A program made the translations under genes and the position numbers. Below are positions 19,606-20,814 of a DNA stretch of 20,814 nucleotides, piece after piece (the stretch's first letter is position 1; every line of letters starts with the position of its first letter). Origin of the DNA: Welwitschia mirabilis (Eukaryota > Gnetophyta > Gnetopsida > Welwitschiales); NCBI GenBank assembly GCA_051453625.1, contig JBOZIK010000001.1, positions 117,707,170 through 117,727,983 of the forward strand, given 5' to 3'. The notes beneath the pieces were generated by a model. It ran no database searches and was not told the origin of the DNA. It saw nothing but the letters and a program-made list of their open reading frames with translations.

Positions 19606-19606
<1 letters not shown>

Positions 19607-20814
19607 TTTTATCGAAAAGTTTTTGGAATGTTGTTGCAGTGGTGTCACTAAGCAATAGCAATGTGAGAGTGCTATTTTATTTGTTTATTTTTTGGAAAAT
19701 TTCCATTCCTAATTTATGAATTTTCATTCAATCTATATAAAATGATAGGAAGGTGATGGTTCCAGTTATTTTTTTACATATTTTCCCTATTATGTTTCTT
19801 GAACATGAATGAATAGTAGCATGCAAGATACCTAGGTTAACAATGTGGTGATTTTTCATAACTAGATTTTTCTCATGTCTATACTTCAACATCTAAAAAC
19901 CTACATTCATAGCTCCACTTATGTCCCTAAGAATTTTTCTCTAGTATTGGAAAATGTTGGCTAAGATGGTAATTTATACTTCCCTTAACATAAAGATTAG
20001 GAGAACTAACATCATGTCATTATTTAGGTTAAGGATATGAGTGGCTATTAGAACCACAAGTGCTATTACCCTTATAATCAAAATGCCTTAGTAGAAATCT
20101 CTAGTAAAAAGAAAAAAGAGTGTAAACAACTTCTATTAAGTGTGCTTGGTTATTTTACATTTACCCCTCATCAACAACCCAAAGCTAGGGACTTACTGAA
20201 CTAACTAGAATGTTTTGAAATTTAGTCTTTGAATAGGCTCATTCTATCCTATACTTGGGTTTAAACCTTATGTTTACCACATAAGAAGGAGTTAACCTTG
20301 TTTTGAGGATTATTTAGACTCAAACCAACAATGAAGATATGTGCTAGAATCCAATTTATTTATCCTAAGTAGAAGTATTCATCTTTAATATTTGTAAAAA
20401 CTTAATCAAACCTGAATTTGAGTTAATAGCCCTCTTTTCAAAACTCTGTCAATTTTAAAGTAAATTATCTATTATAATTATCATGAATAATAGCTAGTAT
20501 GGATTAAAAACATGATGGAATAGTAAAATGATGGAATAGTAAAATGATGGAAGATGTCAAAAAACATGGTGTAGTGGGAGTGCTAAACAATTTAGTGACT
20601 TTTAACTTGCCATTCAAATGACTAGCATGCATAGAATCAATGAGAGACCTCTATACATACATCATTAATTTGGAGTACAATGATTCTAATAAGTCACTAC
20701 CCTAATGCTAACTAGCTTGACTTAGTATAAACATCCTAAGTTAGTGAAAAAAGGGATAATTAACATACTATTCTAGAAGCATAATAGAATAGCTTGGTTA
20801 TTTCCTCTTTACAT
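19606..20814. other. AT-rich sequence without recognisable genes
   Basis: No domain, RNA gene or element end is recognised. The only structure seen is the 16-bp tandem repeat near 20512. Confidence 0.5.
20512..20552. repeat. Short tandem repeat, 16-bp unit, about 2.6 copies
   Basis: The unit atgatggaatagtaaa occurs at 20512-20527 and 20528-20543, with a partial third copy at 20544-20552. The copies are identical, suggesting a recent slippage event. Confidence 0.9.

Overview
This is AT-rich plant nuclear DNA made of old, heavily mutated LTR retrotransposons and unassigned spacer. The plant origin rests on two signatures: a Ty1/copia relic whose LTR end, initiator-Met-type primer site and gag resemble plant Tork/TAR-type elements, and a Ty3/gypsy relic whose gag, protease and reverse transcriptase (RT) resemble the plant Athila/Tat (non-chromovirus) branch. 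I see no intact host gene, tRNA, rRNA, CRISPR array or bacterial-type operon. The species cannot be named from the sequence. Six runs of N show that this is a gapped draft scaffold.

Layout. (1) Positions 1 to about 2207 hold the 5' part of a copia element on the minus strand: 5' LTR, primer-binding site, gag with a CCHC knuckle, protease, GAG-pre-integrase and the start of the integrase. RT, RNase H and the 3' LTR lie beyond the left edge. (2) Positions 2208-5918 are AT-rich spacer with no recognisable gene. (3) Positions 5919-16335 are read here as one old gypsy element on the minus strand, about 10.4 kb including gaps. Two same-orientation, diverged LTR copies bound it (5919-7100 and 14949-16335), a polypurine tract abuts the left copy, and gag, protease and RT lie between them in the expected order. 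RNase H is cut by a gap and no integrase is visible. (4) Positions 16336-20814 are AT-rich spacer with one unidentified coding relic on the minus strand (about 17600-18760), an (AT)n microsatellite and a short 16-bp tandem repeat.

Both elements are dead by sequence. In-frame stops at expected Trp or Gln positions, Cys-to-Tyr and Asp-to-Asn changes and small frameshifts run through every domain. Most substitutions fit C-to-T (or G-to-A) decay, as expected for long-methylated DNA. The parts would have worked together only as successive products of retrotransposon polyproteins. I found no convincing new biological system. The observations most worth checking are a dispersed palindrome in the gypsy leader that looks like a deaminated CpG palindrome, the repeat-rich LTR U3, the unidentified relic near 18 kb, and an assembly gap whose two flanks carry the same 19 bp.
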